Positions 9,060 to 19,127 of a stretch of 21,187 nt of DNA are shown one piece after another. The stretch is from positions 1-21,187 of the forward strand of contig JALLAP010001457.1 in the NCBI GenBank assembly GCA_036939355.1, read 5' to 3'. The DNA comes from Thalassiosira profunda (Eukaryota; Bacillariophyta; Thalassiosirophyceae; Thalassiosirales; Thalassiosiraceae). The notes under the pieces are model-generated. The model did no database searches, was not told the origin of the DNA, and saw only the letters and a list, made by a program, of their open reading frames with translations. The number at the start of each line of letters is the position of its first letter. The stretch's first letter is position 1. A program made the position numbers and the translations under genes.

Positions 9060-12000
9060 ATGGACGACGACGACGACGACACCGTCGTGGGGACCTGCCT
9101 CCACTGCAACGCCCCGCCCCCGCCCCGCGGCGGCGGCGGGTCGTCCTACGCGGGAGGGGGCGGGGGCGGCGGTCCATGTTCCGCCGGCTCGACCTTGGCC
9201 ACGACGGCCTCCGCGGCCTCGACGACGCCCTCGGCCGCCACGAGGGTGCAGGTGTCGTGCGACGACTGCCGCTCATTTATTTGCGATGGTGCGTTTTTAT
9301 TGCAATTGCGTATATTGTTGGGCTCACTTGGTAGATCCTGGCAGCCAGAAATAATGAGCACATGATGTGTCACCTCGAATGACGATCGAGCTGACCCTCA
9401 AAATTCCTCTCATCCCTCCCCCAATTGCACGCCGCAGGATGCCACTGGTGCCATGAGTTCCAGGCGAACCACGAAATTAGGGTCTGTGATCGCTGCGACG
9501 CCTTTTACTGTCGGGGGTGCGACGAGATGGACCAGTGCGAGGACTGCAGCGAGGTGGTCTGCAACACGTGCTCGACGCTCATGAGCTGCAAGTTCTGCGG
9601 GTGCGGGCTGTGCGAGGACTGCGCCACGGCGTGCGGGCGGTGAGTGCTGCAGAGTTGGGGGTTACGACCCTCATCTTCCTTAGCCTTTGGCCTTGGTCTC
9701 ATTATTTTTGCTGCCCCCCATGAACCAGCTGTGGGATCGTTCTGTGTGCCCGGGATGCCAAATTTGCCGTTGAGTGCGATACGTGCAGAATGTCCTACTG
9801 CCTCGTCTGCCTCGCCTCGGGGACAAAGGATCCCTGCGTCCGGTGCGGCCACCGTCCATCCAAGCGGGTGGAACAGCTAGTCCATTTGCGGCTGAAATCC
9901 ATTTACAAAGCCTTCAAACAGTCGGGGGCCTCGTCCGGACCAGGTTCTGGAGGTGGGGGAGGCTCTGGCTCGTCGGGGGGCTGCAAGGGCGATGGATCGG
10001 GGAGGGACCCCTCCAGCAAGTATTCCTCGGCCCTGCGCTCGCTCAGCGACACTGCCTCGGACTCGTCCAAAGACAGCTTTTCCAACTTCGACCAATCCAT
10101 GGCCAGCGAGGTCGCGGCGGTGTTGCAGACCGCCTCCAACTCCATGGCCGGTAGGGATGGGGGTAATTACGCCGATGCCCAAAGCACACGGAGGTCGGGG
10201 GGGAAGCGCGTTTCGTCTCATGCGACTTCGCGAGCATCTGGCGCGGCCGCGGAGAGATATTTTCGCCAAACTCAGGCAGAAAGGGAGGCTGCCGCCGCCG
10301 CTGCAGAAGCCGAGGCGGAGGCCGCTGCGGAAGCCCTTTTGGCCGAGCTGGACGAAGAGAAGGCATCCTCGACCGGAGCTAGTAAGAAGAGCAAGAAAAA
10401 GAAGAAGAAGAAAGAACAGAAACGGAAGGAAGACGCCACCTACCAGCCTGCCTTGGAATCATTTGCCGCCTCCGATGACCTTCAGTCGAAGAAAAAGGGC
10501 TCTTCGAAGCCCCCGCCAAAAAGCCACCTAGATGATGAATCCTCTGACGAAGAGATGAACTTTGAGCAGCTAATCGCCGGAGCCAAGGGCAGCAGCAAAC
10601 CCTCTACGAGGGAGAAGAAAGAAGAGAATGGCGAAGAGGCGAAACTGACCGCGCCCACACCCGAAACTCAAACGCCGATAGTTGAGGTGGCCGCTTCAGC
10701 TACCAGCGAGGCGACTTCTGCTGACTTTGACGCCGAGCTGGCCATTTTGCTCTCCAACGAAGACGAAGACGGTCTTCAGACATTTTTAGCCAATTTGAAG
10801 GGGGTGCCTGGCCTCGGGGCAGCTCGTAAGACTGCGAAGAAGGCGCTGAAACGCATGAAGGAGGAGAGGGAGGCGGCCGTTCCGGCAGAACCAGAGAGCA
10901 AGCCACAGGCTACGAGTGGTGGCACTGCCAAGTATTATTCGACCGCTGTGGAAGCGGCGGCCAGATCGACCGCTCAGAAAGCGTCGGGTACCCAGCACAT
11001 GCCATTGTTAAGAGTCGTGTCTAGGACCCAATCGAGTGCGGGCGGATCATCTGGCAGAGGAGGTTCCAGTTCCACCGCCATCCCGGCCTCCGCCCGTGCC
11101 GAATGCGTCATGCATATGTCCCCCTCGGTCGTTGGGTGGGTGATTGGCAAGGGCGGATCGAGGATTCGAGACATGATGCAAGAGAGCGAAGCCAAAATCT
11201 GGATTGATCAGGAATCGATGGGGCCGAAGGAACCCCGCGTGGTGTACGTGAGTGGCAAACGCGCAAATGTCGACACGGCAGTGCGGATGGTGAAGGACCT
11301 CGTGGCGAAGGCACCTGTCGCTGCCAGCGCAGCAGCATCGCAGGGCGCCGCCTCGGCTGCGTCTACCGCCAAGTCGGCGCCTGCGCCGGCACCATCGGTA
11401 CCAAAATCTGCAGCTGCGAAGCCCTCTAAGGAGCTGGCCGCAAAGAAGGAGCCGGCATCCTTTGCCGCGGCAATCGCGTCAGGTACTTCGTCTGGCGCAT
11501 CGACGCCCGCGGCTACTGTCACGCCCCCTGGTCCAAATCCCGTGGTTCCTACCAAGCAGCCGGCTGTGAAACAGTTGCCGACAGCGAGTGGACCTGCTCC
11601 TGCTCCCACACAGGCAGCTCCACAGAGCGTCATGCCTGCACCGCCGCAACTGGCCCAGATCCCACCGAAACAGCCTGGTTTTGGCGCCCTGGAAGATCCT
11701 GGGGCTACAAAGCTCTTTTCGGATACAGTGACATCAGAGCTCACAATCGATCCTCGATTTGTGGCGCTGCTCATTGGCCGTCATGGATGGACTGCGAAGA
11801 ACATCCAGACAGAGAGCGGTGCCAATCTGCGCATCGATCAGAGCATTGATCCTCCCAAAATAGTGATCTCTGGAGGAGCGGAGAACGTCAACAAGGCCAA
11901 GCAGTTGGTTTGTGAAGTTCTGAAGTACCCGCAAGCGCAAATCCAGAAGGAAGTCCCGCCACCTGCGGCAGCGACCAGTTTACACAGGGATGTCTCGTCG

Positions 12001-13075
12001 TCCTCGACCCCGAGTCTGATGGATGACCGCCATCTGCAGCCGAACCCCACTCATCCAGCACATGTCGCACATGCATCTGAGGGTGCAATGGTACGTTTTG
12101 TTCACCCTGCACGTCGTCTACCTTGTTTCACAGGTACCTCATTTCCCTTTTCGTCTGTTGCAGAATCTTCCACCGGGATACTCCAACCAGCAACAAAACC
12201 AGAGGGGCTTGGGCATATTTCCAGACTCGTCTCCAACCGCCAGCAAAATTGCGGAGTTTTTGCCGAACCATAGTCAACGCCAGCTGCCAGCTGCGCCCAT
12301 GAACTCAGCAACTGCTCGGGCTCAGAGTCAAGATTGGGGTGGGCATCAAGGCCAGGAAGCTTCCATGCGTGGTCAATACTCGACACTTCCTCCCTTTACT
12401 GGCAATCAGAATTTGCCCTCCAACGCCAATTCGCCGCCGTCGTTTGTTCGCCAGTCATCTTCACACGAGGACTCGCACCGAAGGGCATCAGCCACTGCAT
12501 ATGACCAACACCGCCAATTTCAACAGAACATCGAGCCAGCGCACCGGATGCCGCAGCCACACGCGCAGGTACCTCCTGCACCTCGAATGAACGATTTCGT
12601 GGGCAGTGCGGGCGGTTTGGGCCAGAATATGAACGGATGGGATGCTCCTCCCAACAGAGCGCCGGTGGGTGGGTCGTGGAATCAGGGTCAACAGGTGTCG
12701 CAGCAGCCTGGGTTTCAAGCCCGGGTCCCACCGACGCCACAGCCTAGCTTTCAGACCCAGGCTACATCGCCGCAACAGCTGTCAAACAATCCATTCGCCT
12801 CTTCTTCGCAGCCGCCCGGCCTCAACCGCGTCAGCGATGACAGTTTGATGGTGGACAACATGTTTGCTTCATTGGGCACAACCGGGAGTGGTGACGATGG
12901 CCTGCTCGATGCTCTCAACTCGGTTTCTCTAGGAGGAGGTGGTGGTGAAGCAGGAGCGGCTCCCTCGCAGCAGGGAAACAATAACTTGGGGAGTATGATT
13001 GCAGGCTGGACGGGGGACAGCTCATCTGCCAACTCGTTTATGCAGCAAAGCCGTCTCGGCGATTTCGGGAAGTGA
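9060..13075 (+). CDS. Cysteine-rich zinc-binding and double KH-domain RNA-binding protein
   Basis: Four exons, 9060-9288, 9438-9639, 9729-12090 and 12164-13075, join in phase to give 1234 residues. After an Asp run (MDDDDDD) and a Gly-rich linker, residues about 70-180 hold closely spaced CxxC pairs (CDDC, CHWC, CDRC, CRGC, CEDC, CKFC, CEDC, CGRC, CDTC, CLVC, CVRC). This is a multi-zinc array resembling B-box or RING-type modules but not a clear RING. The middle is Ser/Glu/Ala-rich with a Lys run near 10385-10430. Two type I KH domains follow: about residues 600-672 (VIGKGG core) and 810-878 (LIGRHG core), each with the GxxG loop that contacts single-stranded RNA or DNA. The last 300 residues are Gln/Asn/Pro/Ser-rich and prion-like, ending in a DDGLLDALNSVSLGG motif. 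An mRNA-regulation role in cytoplasmic granules is inferred. Keeping the 73-base third intron would shift frame and stop the protein at 12273. Confidence 0.85.
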
Positions 13076-13443
13076 AGGAAGTAGGCAAAGGAAGGGGGTA
13101 GTAAATTTATATGAGTTTGTTTGCGTAGCGACCCCTCTCCTGCAATCCAAGCCGTCTGTCGATGTCCTTTCGAGGCTTTGGCAGCAATCGACCACTCTGG
13201 AATCAGAAGACAGCGTTCACCGGCAAACGACCATTCTACCACGGACAGATTCTACCCACCTCCTCGAGTATTCTCTTTAAGGCGTGGTTCAACATTGATC
13301 GATAGGCACTGTTCTACGTTTACGCAACTCTATTCGACCTGCAATTTCCCCGACGCCTCGGCAACAGCTCCAAACTGCTATCCAGGCGAGTTGACAAGAA
13401 CGAAGTAGGATCCAATCCTACCTCTAGGAAGCCCACTCCCACT
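13076..13443. other. Convergent 3' region
   Basis: This lies between the stop of the KH-domain gene (+) and the stop of the cysteine-repeat gene (-). It probably contains both 3' UTRs. I see no repeat, RNA gene or convincing reading frame. Confidence 0.5.
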
Positions 13444-15933
13444 CTATCCCTTGTGGTAAGCAAGTCCTCCACCACGGTAATACGAATAGAACACACGACC
13501 ATGGGCGTATCCACACTGCACCTTGCACCGGGGGCAGTAGGTCTCCGTACGGAAGGGGACCATTTCGTTGCACCCATATGGGTTTGGGCAGAGGAACGGG
13601 TCTTTGCTCGTACAGGCTGGGTCTCCGCCCCGGTCTTCCCAGTCGCCACCGGCCGGTTTCTGTACCACCAATCCATTTCTTCCCTCGTGCGTGACAATTC
13701 CTCCACCGCGGTAGTGCGAATAGAACACACCGATGTCACTGCAGTATCCACAGATCAGCCAGCATTTGAGGCAGTAGGTATCCGTGCTGAAGGGGACCTT
13801 GGCGTTGCACCACCCATGTGGGTTTGGGCAGAGGAAGCCCTTTTTGTCCGTACAGGCTCGGTCTCCGCCCCGATCTTTGTAGTCGTCACCGGCCCTTGTC
13901 TTGACCACCGGACGGATGGACATGCCATCTCCCTCTCCACGACCGCCGCCAGCACCGGCTGCCTCTTCGACCGGCTGCAGGTTTCCCGCGGGGGGGCGAG
14001 CAACAGCCTCGGCTGCAGCTGGCTCCGCAGCGGGGGACTCCGCCGCCGCTGCCTCCTCGGCCGGCTGCGGAGTCTCGGCCTCTTCTTCAGCGGGCTCTTC
14101 GGCCGGCGGCTTTGCAGCTTGGGGCGGAGCCTTGGCGCCGGCTTGCGGAGGAGCCGCAGCGTCAGGAGCAGCTCGCTTGTCGGCCGGGGGCTTTTCGGCG
14201 GCCGCGGCTGCCGTGCCAGGCGCACCTGCTTGATCGACTTGCTTCGCCGCAGCTGCTTTGGGCTGCGGCTCGTTCGCGCTTCCTTGGGCCTTGAACACGG
14301 GAATCTTGAATTCCTCGAGTTTGGTCAGAAGATCAGCAACCTCCTTCGACCGCTTCACTTTCAGAAGGTAGATTACCTTGTCGAAAGTAGTCTGAGGCTG
14401 GTAGGTGATGGCCAATACGACGTGCTCGGTCGCGTTCCACGAGCGCATCAACGCCGGGGTGAGCAGGGTGAAAAGCGCTCTCGCTTGCCTCTTGCGAGAG
14501 ACGTCGAGCACATTGCCCTCCTCGTCAACCGATACGAAGTAAGAGGCTACGTTCGCAATGGCGTTGCCTGGCAGAGTCCGCCTCATTTCCTCAATGGCGA
14601 AGGGCCGAGTGAGGGACGTCTCCTCTACGGCCACGAAACTACTTTTGTTGCGACCCCTGAGCTGTTGGAAAACCCTCCTCACCATGTCACGCGCCTTCCC
14701 CGGCGTTTCCTCGGACCCGGCGACCAAGGAGGGAATGATGCCTGTGCGGAAGACGTTGGCCAGATCGTAGTTCGCAGGCGCTTCCGTTCCAGAGGGCATC
14801 AAGAGGGCCAGATCGTTCAACGCCGCAGCCTTCTTAAGAAGTTTGCCCGCGTCGCCGGCCAAAAGGATCACTCCAATGGCGGAGCGCAGGTTGCACATCC
14901 AAATGATGAGGTCGTTCAGGAACTGCTTGAACGGCCGTTTGCCCGTGTAACTACTGGCCGCCGTGGAGGCCTTGCCGAGAATAAATCCAATCGTACCCGT
15001 CAACTCAAGGTGGTCAATGGGGAGCCCTTTGGCGCTCAGCTCGTTCGTGGCTTTTACGAGGAAGGCATCGGCGGCGGGAAGATCTCCCCCGAGGATAATT
15101 GCGACGCATTCCTTCTTGATCGACTTCACGCGCGCTTCGAGCTCGGCCGTATCCCACTCCTCTGGCGCTTTCGCCCCAGAACGAGCTGGAGTACTGTTGG
15201 GGTACTCGCCCTTCGGCTTCTCGCCATCGTCGGCGCCCTTCGCGCCAGGGCCCTTGCGCGCCCAAGGCTTCTTCTTGGCGGTGGCACGGTCGGCGAGAGA
15301 GCCGGCGGACGTGGGCGTCTCGAGATCCCCTGAGTTGACGGTGACTTCGGCAGGGGACTTGGCGCCGGAGGCCTTGGGCGCCCCCTTCAGCTTCTCGGCA
15401 GTGGCAGCGTCGGCGATGGCGGCCTTCGCGCAAGCGGGCTTGGGCGCCCCCTTCAGCTTCTCGCCGTTGTCGACGGCGGCAGTCGCGCCAGCGGGCTTGA
15501 GCGTCTCGAGCTCCTCCGCTGAGCCGGTGGACACCTCGGCGGGGGACTTGGCGGCGCCAGACTTCTTGGGCGCCGTCTTCTCCAGCTCCTCCCCACCCTC
15601 GTCGGACTTCTGGAGCCCCGCGCCCGACTTCGTGGGCGCAGGCGTCACGATGGCATCGTCCACCTTCTCCTCTTCTTCGTCCCAGGTGCCATCGACGTTA
15701 GGGAAGAATTTGGAATCACTATCGATGCTGAGGCGCTGATCGTTGACAACGGCATCTAGATTCCTGACGGCGGGCGGCTTGGCGTCGTCGTCCGCATTCT
15801 TCGCGCCCTCGTCGGGCTTCTTGGGCGCGGCCTTGCCGTCGTCCACGGTGTCCGCCGTGGAATCGGAGTCGCGAGCGGCCGCGCCGTTCGGGGACCGCGG
15901 CGCCCCCTGGCGGAGCGACGCTCCAGGTTTCAT
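13444..15933 (-). CDS. Uncharacterised protein with two C-terminal cysteine-rich repeats
   Basis: Single exon, 829 residues, from the ATG at 15933-15931. I do not recognise the family. Residues 1-255 are low in complexity, Lys/Ala/Pro/Glu-rich, with imperfect copies of an EKLKGAPK...AKSPAEV unit. Residues about 258-550 look globular and mostly helical (ELEARVKSIKKECVAIILGG; FLNDLIIWMCNLRSAIGVILL; ALMRSWNATEHVVLAITYQPQ). Residues 550-680 are an Ala/Pro/Glu linker. Residues about 682-751 and 762-829 are two copies of a module with C-x7-C-x5/6-C-x11-C-x2-C-x3-C and the landmarks RGGD, FLCPNP, TYC, CGY and FYSxYRGGG. The spacing suggests zinc binding. No signal peptide is seen. A scaffold or nucleic-acid-binding role is only a guess. 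A long open frame on the opposite strand over the same bases is a composition artefact. Confidence 0.75.
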   Translation of the reverse strand: MKPGASLRQGAPRSPNGAAARDSDSTADTVDDGKAAPKKPDEGAKNADDDAKPPAVRNLDAVVNDQRLSIDSDSKFFPNVDGTWDEEEEKVDDAIVTPAPTKSGAGLQKSDEGGEELEKTAPKKSGAAKSPAEVSTGSAEELETLKPAGATAAVDNGEKLKGAPKPACAKAAIADAATAEKLKGAPKASGAKSPAEVTVNSGDLETPTSAGSLADRATAKKKPWARKGPGAKGADDGEKPKGEYPNSTPARSGAKAPEEWDTAELEARVKSIKKECVAIILGGDLPAADAFLVKATNELSAKGLPIDHLELTGTIGFILGKASTAASSYTGKRPFKQFLNDLIIWMCNLRSAIGVILLAGDAGKLLKKAAALNDLALLMPSGTEAPANYDLANVFRTGIIPSLVAGSEETPGKARDMVRRVFQQLRGRNKSSFVAVEETSLTRPFAIEEMRRTLPGNAIANVASYFVSVDEEGNVLDVSRKRQARALFTLLTPALMRSWNATEHVVLAITYQPQTTFDKVIYLLKVKRSKEVADLLTKLEEFKIPVFKAQGSANEPQPKAAAAKQVDQAGAPGTAAAAAEKPPADKRAAPDAAAPPQAGAKAPPQAAKPPAEEPAEEEAETPQPAEEAAAAESPAAEPAAAEAVARPPAGNLQPVEEAAGAGGGRGEGDGMSIRPVVKTRAGDDYKDRGGDRACTDKKGFLCPNPHGWCNAKVPFSTDTYCLKCWLICGYCSDIGVFYSHYRGGGIVTHEGRNGLVVQKPAGGDWEDRGGDPACTSKDPFLCPNPYGCNEMVPFRTETYCPRCKVQCGYAHGRVFYSYYRGGGLAYHKG
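13447..13890 (-). repeat. Tandem coding repeat of a cysteine-rich module (two copies)
   Basis: Copy A spans about 13681-13890 and copy B about 13447-13650 on the - strand, with a 30-base linker. They share the landmarks RGGD-x-AC, FLCPNP, VPF-x-T-x-TYC, CGY and FYS-x-YRGGG. Copy A has one extra residue in the second cysteine gap and an additional Cys after CGY. This points to an intragenic duplication old enough to have diverged. Confidence 0.8.
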
Positions 15934-16635
15934 CCTGGCGGGGCGGTGGGGCCTGGTGCCGCTGGGAGCGGTGGCTACGGGCTACGGGATACCGGCTGCT
16001 GGGAGCGGCCGCGTCCGAGGGCACGGGAGCATGAGTTGTGAGCGCCGCGATGAAAATCCAAAAGCTATGTCGGGGTCCAAATCCATCAGCTGGGTCGTGT
16101 GTCTTTGTCGTGTGTCTAGCTTGAAAACTCGCAGCCGACTCCTGAAGGCCAAATGGCCGAGGCCGAGGCCGAGGCCAGCGAGCGCAATCCATTGTATCAC
16201 ATGGTGCGCCGGGAGTGGCGTGGGCGGCCGGCGCGCTTCGACGCGGAGCGGAGAGGGGGTGTGGGCGTGTGGGGGGGGGAGAGGCGAATTGGTGGCTGTG
16301 GTGAAATCCTCCGAAAAAATAAGGAGCGGAGGCCACACGCCACCCTTTCTCTTTTCTGCCGTCTCGCCCAAAGCACGATTGAGCTTGCTCCTCTGTCTGT
16401 TGCCCCCTCCCAGCAGAGGTACGCCAACGCGGGCGGCAGGGTCTGTTGACTGAGAGGAGTGCGTGGGTGGACGCAGTCCTCTTGGGAAGGTTCCTCGTGG
16501 GATGTGGTCAGTTGCTGCAAACAACATGCTCTTCAGCCCAAATAGCTCCTCTTAATACATTAGAAGCTATCTCTTGAGATCCACGCAACATGCACTGAAA
16601 TATAAATGAGATGAGTCTCCAACCTTCAAAGATCT
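15934..16635. other. 700-base intergenic region
   Basis: This is upstream of the cysteine-repeat gene and downstream of the kelch gene, both on the - strand. It contains a G-run near 16260-16285 (C-rich on the transcribed strand) and an AT-richer part at 16540-16610, probably kelch 3' UTR. Open frames here lack family features, and I could not splice any of them in phase onto the downstream ATG. Confidence 0.45.
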
Positions 16636-18709
16636 TTACAAAGGCACCACGAGGCTCTGGAAGTCACTTGAAAACTTATTCTCCGGCAAGCGCCCCCCGA
16701 AGGCGAGCACCTGAACACCATCGGCTCCCGGGGCCAAGACGGCGGAGTGTCCCACTCGTTCTGCTCCTCCGTTCGCAGCGTTGTTCGTCGACTTTTCGTA
16801 CTTCGGATTGGGCCCCTTGCGCCAAGTCCAAGTTTTCGTGTCAAGGAGGAAGCTGTCGCCGAAGATCAGGTCGTCTCCACTTTCGTCACACGGGTCCCAT
16901 CCTCCATAGACGAGGATCGTCGAGCCGTCGTTCAACAGTGTCGCGGCGTGGCCCGTCCTGGCCCTGGGAATATCACCTTTCGTTGTTGGGTGGCTCCAGA
17001 CCCACTTCTTGCCTGTCATTTCCAGAACGTGGACTCCGTCAAAGCACTTATCCCCGTCATTTCCGCCAAAGATTACCACACGAGCCGAGTTTCCGTCGCC
17101 TATCGCCGTGGCACTGGATACGAGTAATACAAGTGGGTAAGCATGACTTGGCATGGTGCATGAATTGTACCAAAAGGACAACTCCAGACCTACCTGTGGT
17201 ACGAACGAGGAGGAGGCGCGGTCCCCACTGCCTTGAGTGTGCTCCACTTCCAGCGATTCGTATCCAAAATCGAAGAACTGTTCAGCCACTTGCCACCCTT
17301 GACGCCTCCAAAAACGATCAACTCGTTCGTCTTGGGCAGCACGCAGCTCGCGTGTCCGCTCCTGCCGCTGGGCACCTGCCCCGAGACCGCCGGCGGATAC
17401 CACAACATGATGTCGACGTCGAGTACCGCAATTTGATCCGTCGTGGTCAACTTTCCCGTCTTCTCGTTGAGCACCTCTCCCCCAAAGCACAGCAGGAGCT
17501 GCCGTTCTGGTAAGAAGTTGGCCGTGTGCCACGTCCGGGCGACGCCGTCGCAGTTGAATGGCTTGCTCCACTCGCGCTTGGCAAGGTCGTAGACGAACAG
17601 ATCCGCGAGGGGCCGGGCGGTCTCATCTTTGTCGATCGTTTGGCCGCCGTAGACGATGAAGCGATTGTGGTCGATCATCGTCATTGTATTTCCCCAGCGG
17701 GGGCAGGGTGCTGAGGCCGGCGCCGGCTTTTTGCTCACGAGAGACGTGGTTGCTGCCCCCTCTGGCTGCAAATTGTCCGATGCCTCCATCTCCATCGTCT
17801 TCGAATCGAGCGAGAGATCGCCACCAACACGATATCCATTCTCCTGGCTGGGCATCGTCTGGCCGAAGCTGAATTGGGCGCCATTGCTGGGTGTAGGTGG
17901 CCCGTTCTTCGGCTCCTCGATTATATCATCGAACGGTGCACCGCTGTTGCCCTTGTCGCTTTTCCGGGGCTTCTTCCTCTCTGCAGGCTCCGATTCCTCG
18001 TCCACGGGGCTGCGCTTGCTAGGAGCCGCGGCCTTCTTGGACTGAACAAGCGTGTGAAGAATGAGCCCAGGCGTGCTTTCAGCGCAACAATGACATCGCA
18101 CGAGAGGTGACACGTGAGCATGCACCACAATAGTTGCAACTCACCCCACCCTTCTCCTTGCTCTCCCTCCCNACGAGAGGTGACACGTGAGCATGCACCA
18201 CAATAGTTGCAACTCACCCCACCCTTCTCCTTGCTCTCCCTCCCGCTCGCCTTGAGTGCAAAATTAAGCTTTTGCTGGCCCCTTTTCGGCTTCTTCTCGT
18301 CCGACATGTCCTCCGGGGGGCTCTTCGCCTGCTGCGGGGAGGGCGTGTCCCCAACCTCAACCATTGGCGCCGCTGCCCCGTCGGGCTGTTCGTTCGCTGG
18401 GTTGGGACCCGATTCGACGCTCGCGTCGTCGTCCTGGCTCTGCCTTCCGAGGAGGCTCTCGGTGGCCGGCAGGGCGTCGCCGGCGGCGGCAGACGAGGTC
18501 GTCTGGCTCTTCGTCTTGACGCGCAGCGATCCGCTGAACTGGTTCAGGTGGATGACAACTTCGTCTCCGTCTCCTAGTTTGGAGACCGACACATCGCCCG
18601 CGGCGCTGCCGACGCTTGGCGAGAGGCAAAAGTCGACGCCATCGAAGGATAGGGTCAGCGCTTGAGGCTGCATGGTGGCGTTTGATGGTAGGTCGTCGTG
18701 GCGGTGCAT
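16636..18709 (-). CDS. Nuclear kelch-repeat beta-propeller protein, three exons
   Basis: Exons on the - strand are 18709-18218, 18041-17194 and 17113-16636. Introns have GTGAGT and GTAGGT donors with CAG acceptors and join in phase to give 605 residues. Residues 1-164 include a short beta-like region (LTLSFDGVDFCLSPS; EVVIHLNQFSGSLRVK) and a disordered Ser/Asp-rich part. A basic nuclear-localisation-like stretch (ERKKPRKSDK) lies near 185-194. From about residue 279 to the end there are six kelch motifs, each with a GG doublet: FIVYGGQ, LLLCFGGE, LIVFGGV, VVIFGGN, ILVYGGW and VLAFGG, preceded by xRxxH-type turns. Six blades make a propeller used for protein binding; no BTB or F-box partner domain is seen. 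The first intron contains the N at 18172 and a duplicated stretch, so its real length is about 103 bases. The upstream region has three E2F-like sites. The start could also be the Met at residue 13. Confidence 0.85.
18100..18244. repeat. 72-base duplicated contig ends around a single N (assembly join)
   Basis: Bases 18100-18171 are identical to 18173-18244, with N at 18172. The copies span the exon 1 / intron 1 border of the kelch gene, so the donor site appears twice. As at 609, this fits overlapping contigs joined by one N. The intron is artificially lengthened by 73 bases, and the reading frame is not harmed. Confidence 0.85.
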
Positions 18710-19127
18710 GCACCGTGCGTGGCGTTGAAGAAGTAGTGTGAAGAGAGTGTGGAGAGTGCGCCAAAAAATGAAAATAAGGGGTGGGAAATCGCGCCAAAAA
18801 TAGCCAGCGCCAAAGCCCCCTGGCTGAAAGGCTGGATTCCATCGCTTGCCCGGTGCCCGGGGTCGAACTCAACGTCAAGCCACTGAGAACAATGTAGTGC
18901 AGTGGAAGAATGCGCAAAGAACATAAACCCTTCCATCTACTTATAATAACAGAGGGTCACGATAAATCTATGAAGACCGTCCGAGGCGATGGGCTCCCAA
19001 GCCCCGCCCCGGCACGAACACAAATCATACAGAGGGGCCCCAAAAATAAGCTGAACGGCCCACGGAAATACCCGTCCCTGCCACCGCGCCGGCCGCGACT
19101 GTGCGAGTCCGTTCTCGCTTCTCCCTT
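18710..19127. other. Promoter of the kelch gene and 3' UTR of the biosilica-like gene
   Basis: Apart from the E2F-like cluster, the stretch has an AT-rich segment near 18765-18800 and an unassigned part at 18900-19127 that is probably the 3' UTR of the - strand gene ending at 19128. A TTCGA-containing segment near 18855-18875 does not fold as a tRNA arm. Confidence 0.5.
18758..18814 (-). promoter_or_regulatory. Cluster of three E2F-like sites upstream of the kelch gene
   Basis: GCGCCAAA occurs at 18758-18765, 18791-18798 and 18807-18814, which reads TTTGGCGC on the transcribed strand. That is an exact match to the E2F/DP consensus TTTSSCGC-type core. All three lie within 57 bases, 49 to 105 bases upstream of the inferred start codon. 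This suggests control by the cell cycle (G1/S). The evidence is motif match and clustering only. Confidence 0.55.

Noticed and set aside
13453..15333. 626-codon open frame on the + strand opposite the cysteine-repeat gene
   Set aside because: Its translation is Arg/Leu/Ser-rich without domain features, while the - strand frame has repeats, conserved cysteines and a globular region. GC-rich codon use opens antisense frames.
15719..16527. Open frames upstream of the cysteine-repeat gene as a possible first exon
   Set aside because: A GTATCC donor and a CCAG acceptor exist just before the ATG, but the phases do not join the frame to it, and the translation is low in complexity.
18254..18277. 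QQKLNFAL in the kelch protein as a possible PCNA-binding (PIP) box
   Set aside because: The usual paired aromatic residues at the end of the motif are missing. It is noted only because the promoter has E2F-like sites.
18835..18885. Segment with TTCGA resembling a tRNA T-loop
   Set aside because: The flanking bases do not pair as a T stem, and no anticodon or acceptor stem can be drawn.
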